From assembly GCA_027371655.1 (NCBI GenBank), contig DAHXMR010000192.1, positions 1-6,634 on the forward strand: 6,634 nt of DNA, given 5' to 3'. The notes below the pieces were generated by a model. That model did no database searches. It was not told the origin of the DNA and was given only the letters and a program-made list of their open reading frames with translations. Origin of the DNA: Microcaldota archaeon. Lineage in GTDB: Archaea > Micrarchaeota > Micrarchaeia > Norongarragalinales > CAINOH01. A program made the translations under genes and the position numbers. Every line of letters begins with the position of its first letter. The stretch's first letter is position 1. Shown here piece by piece: positions 5,605 to 6,634 of this stretch.

Positions 5605-6438
5605 ATGCCCAACCCCATCGATGTTCTTGTCTCCGGCGGCACGAAGTCCGAGATTGTGCGCGTTCTTGGTAAAAAGTTTCCTCTTAGTGCTCGGCAGGTG
5701 TTTTTGGCTACAAAAAACGAGTGCGGCAGTTCTGCTTCGTATCAGGGCATTCACAAGGCTTTGAAGCAGATGGAAGCGGCGGGAATCCTGAGCCGTGAAA
5801 AGACGGTTTATTCGTTGAATCCCGCGTGGGTTTTGGAGAACAAGCGTTTTTTCGACCAGGCGGAAACCAGGTATGCGGGCAGGGCGAAGTTGTCTTTGCT
5901 GGATGTTGCGGAAAATTCGTCTGCGACCGTTGAGTTTGACTCTTTTTTGGAAGCTGGCTTGTGGTTTTTGGACGAGATGGAAAAGGACTATGCGGCAAAT
6001 CCAACTCCGGATATTGGTGTGATTTGCTGGCGGCATCCGTGGGCTTTGACTACCTTGCCGGAAAAAGATTTTTTGAGGCTGAGAAAGCTTATGGATCGCG
6101 ATGTGCATTACGCGCTTTGCACATGCGACAATCCACTAGACAAGGCGCTGATGGATTTTTGGGAGAAAATCGGTAAGAAGCCCAAGATAGGCGTTGACGT
6201 TGCAAAGAATTGTGACGAAATAGCAGTGCACGACTATTACATTCAGTATTTCTTGCCGGAGAAGACACGCCAGCAAATGGACGTGTTGTTCAAGAAAGCG
6301 AAAGCCCCGGATGGAAAGACGCTTGCCGAATATTACAAGATTTTGTACGAGAAAAAGGAGAAGACCAAGGTCGTAATCGTGCGCAACCAGCGGGTTGCCG
6401 ACAGGCTTAGGGAAGAAGCGCTTGCGTTTTACAAGTAG
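5605..6438 (+). CDS. Winged-helix regulator-like protein, third tandem paralog
   Basis: A 277-residue paralog. Two starts are possible: GTG at 5596, overlapping the previous stop by four bases (GTGA, a common coupling arrangement), or ATG at 5605. ATG is preferred because its N-terminus lines up with the other copies. The winged-helix domain (about 14-75) includes PLSARQVF (26-33) and SYQGIHKAL (45-53). The C-terminal domain keeps EFD (110-112), RHPWALT (143-149), VHYALC (167-172), D179, DFWEKIGKK (184-192), CDEIAV (203-208), KTKVVIVRN (253-261) and DRLREE (266-271). The shared His/Cys set is H144, H168, C172 and C203. The C-x-G-N element of the other two copies reads C-T-C-D-N here. An antisense frame of about 300 codons across this gene and the previous one is a shadow. 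The gene ends the operon and is followed by a T-tract. Confidence 0.85.
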   Translation: MPNPIDVLVSGGTKSEIVRVLGKKFPLSARQVFLATKNECGSSASYQGIHKALKQMEAAGILSREKTVYSLNPAWVLENKRFFDQAETRYAGRAKLSLLDVAENSSATVEFDSFLEAGLWFLDEMEKDYAANPTPDIGVICWRHPWALTTLPEKDFLRLRKLMDRDVHYALCTCDNPLDKALMDFWEKIGKKPKIGVDVAKNCDEIAVHDYYIQYFLPEKTRQQMDVLFKKAKAPDGKTLAEYYKILYEKKEKTKVVIVRNQRVADRLREEALAFYK

Positions 6439-6460
6439 CCCGCCAGCTCATTGTTCGTAG

Positions 6461-6470
6461 CGCCTTTTTT
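6461..6470 (+). terminator. T-tract ending the three-paralog operon
   Basis: A six-T run (6465-6470) lies about 27 bases after the last stop codon, following a short GC-rich stretch. It fits hairpin-independent archaeal termination. Confidence 0.4.
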
Positions 6471-6491
6471 GTGGCAAAAGAAACCTTGAGC

Positions 6492-6522
6492 AAAAAACTC
6501 CAACGCAACCGGGCTTTGGAGT
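6492..6522 (-). terminator. Inverted repeat followed by T6 on the minus strand
   Basis: ACTCCAA (6497-6503) and TTGGAGT (6516-6522) form a perfect 7-bp stem with a 12-base loop. On the minus strand the stem runs directly into six T (6497-6492). It looks like an intrinsic-type terminator for a leftward transcript entering from the right, which would converge on the paralog operon. Confidence 0.35.
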
Positions 6523-6542
6523 GCCCCAGATGGTATTCAACT

Positions 6543-6561
6543 CAAAAAAGCTTGTTTTTTG
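6543..6561. repeat. A/T inverted repeat
   Basis: CAAAAAA (6543-6549) pairs with TTTTTTG (6555-6561) around a 5-base loop. Because both arms are homopolymer runs, it offers a T-tract to transcripts from either side and may act as a bidirectional end signal. Confidence 0.3.
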
Positions 6562-6567
6562 TTCCGA

Positions 6568-6589
6568 GGCGGCAGGTTTTAATGCCGCC
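6568..6589. repeat. GC-rich 7-bp hairpin
   Basis: GGCGGCA (6568-6574) and TGCCGCC (6583-6589) form a perfect stem with an 8-base loop. On the minus strand it is followed, about 20 bases on, by the T6 run at 6549-6544, so it may belong to a leftward terminator. No ncRNA family is recognised. The remainder of 6439-6634 contains no convincing complete gene. Confidence 0.4.
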
Positions 6590-6634
6590 CCACGCCTAAC
6601 CGCATTTGCAGCAAAAACGCCTTCCCATTTTTTC

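Noticed and set aside
5194..6108. Antisense frame of about 300 codons on the minus strand
   Set aside because: It runs opposite the second and third paralogs, whose protein sequences are conserved with each other. Its translation shows no domain features.
3885..6438. Recent tandem duplication or a repeat array in the three paralogs
   Set aside because: The nucleotide sequences share only short stretches around the recognition helix. The copies are old and individually maintained, not recent repeats.
6448..6633. Open minus-strand frame of 61 codons at the right edge
   Set aside because: It runs through both hairpins and T-runs, its translation has no recognisable features, and an open stretch of this length is not rare by chance.
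1..6634. CRISPR array, insertion sequence, tRNA or rRNA
   Set aside because: Scanning both strands by eye I saw no regularly spaced repeats, transposase motifs, terminal inverted repeats flanking a gene, or cloverleaf-like sequence.

Overview
The window reads as a piece of a small-genome archaeon, most likely a DPANN-type lineage. The reasons are a geranylgeranylglyceryl-phosphate-synthase-family gene, TATA-box promoters close to the start codons (one apparently giving a leaderless mRNA), T-tract ends instead of strong hairpin terminators, GTG starts, and winged-helix regulators of a kind I associate with DPANN genomes. The phylum assignment rests on memory of protein families, not on a search.

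Layout, left to right. (1) Positions 2-673 (+) hold the 3' end of a cysteine-rich, probably exported protein whose start lies outside the window. (2) Positions 678-2120 (-) hold a 480-residue protein I do not recognise, with one short hydrophobic segment and a Gln/Glu/Thr-rich linker. It converges on gene 1 with a 4-base gap. (3) Positions 2121-2252 are intergenic and carry T-tracts ending the upstream operon and a candidate TATA box for gene 2. (4) Positions 2253-3778 (-) hold a tight two-gene operon: a divergent GGGP-synthase-like TIM-barrel protein, then a HAD-superfamily phosphatase, 2 bases apart. (5) Positions 3779-3884 form a compact divergent control region with a 12-bp inverted repeat (one mismatch). 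One arm overlaps the TATA box of the rightward operon. (6) Positions 3885-6438 (+) hold three tandem paralogous genes, each an N-terminal winged-helix DNA-binding domain plus the same roughly 180-residue C-terminal domain. They are joined by gaps or overlaps of a few bases. (7) Positions 6439-6634 are a tail with a T-tract, three inverted repeats and possibly the last codons of a leftward gene.

The most interesting unit is the pair of divergent operons. Three old, diverged copies of one regulator-like protein sit opposite a GGGP-synthase-like enzyme plus a phosphatase, and the two operons share a short control region with a symmetric repeat. The C-terminal domain of all three regulators keeps two His and two Cys at almost fixed spacing (H-x23-H-x3-C-x30/31-C-D), which suggests a metal, redox or ligand site. 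The GGGP-synthase-like protein has lost several residues that I recall as phosphate- or glycerol-phosphate-binding in the family, so its substrate may differ. A regulator set that senses a small molecule and controls a lipid-phosphate or related reaction fits, but it is inference.
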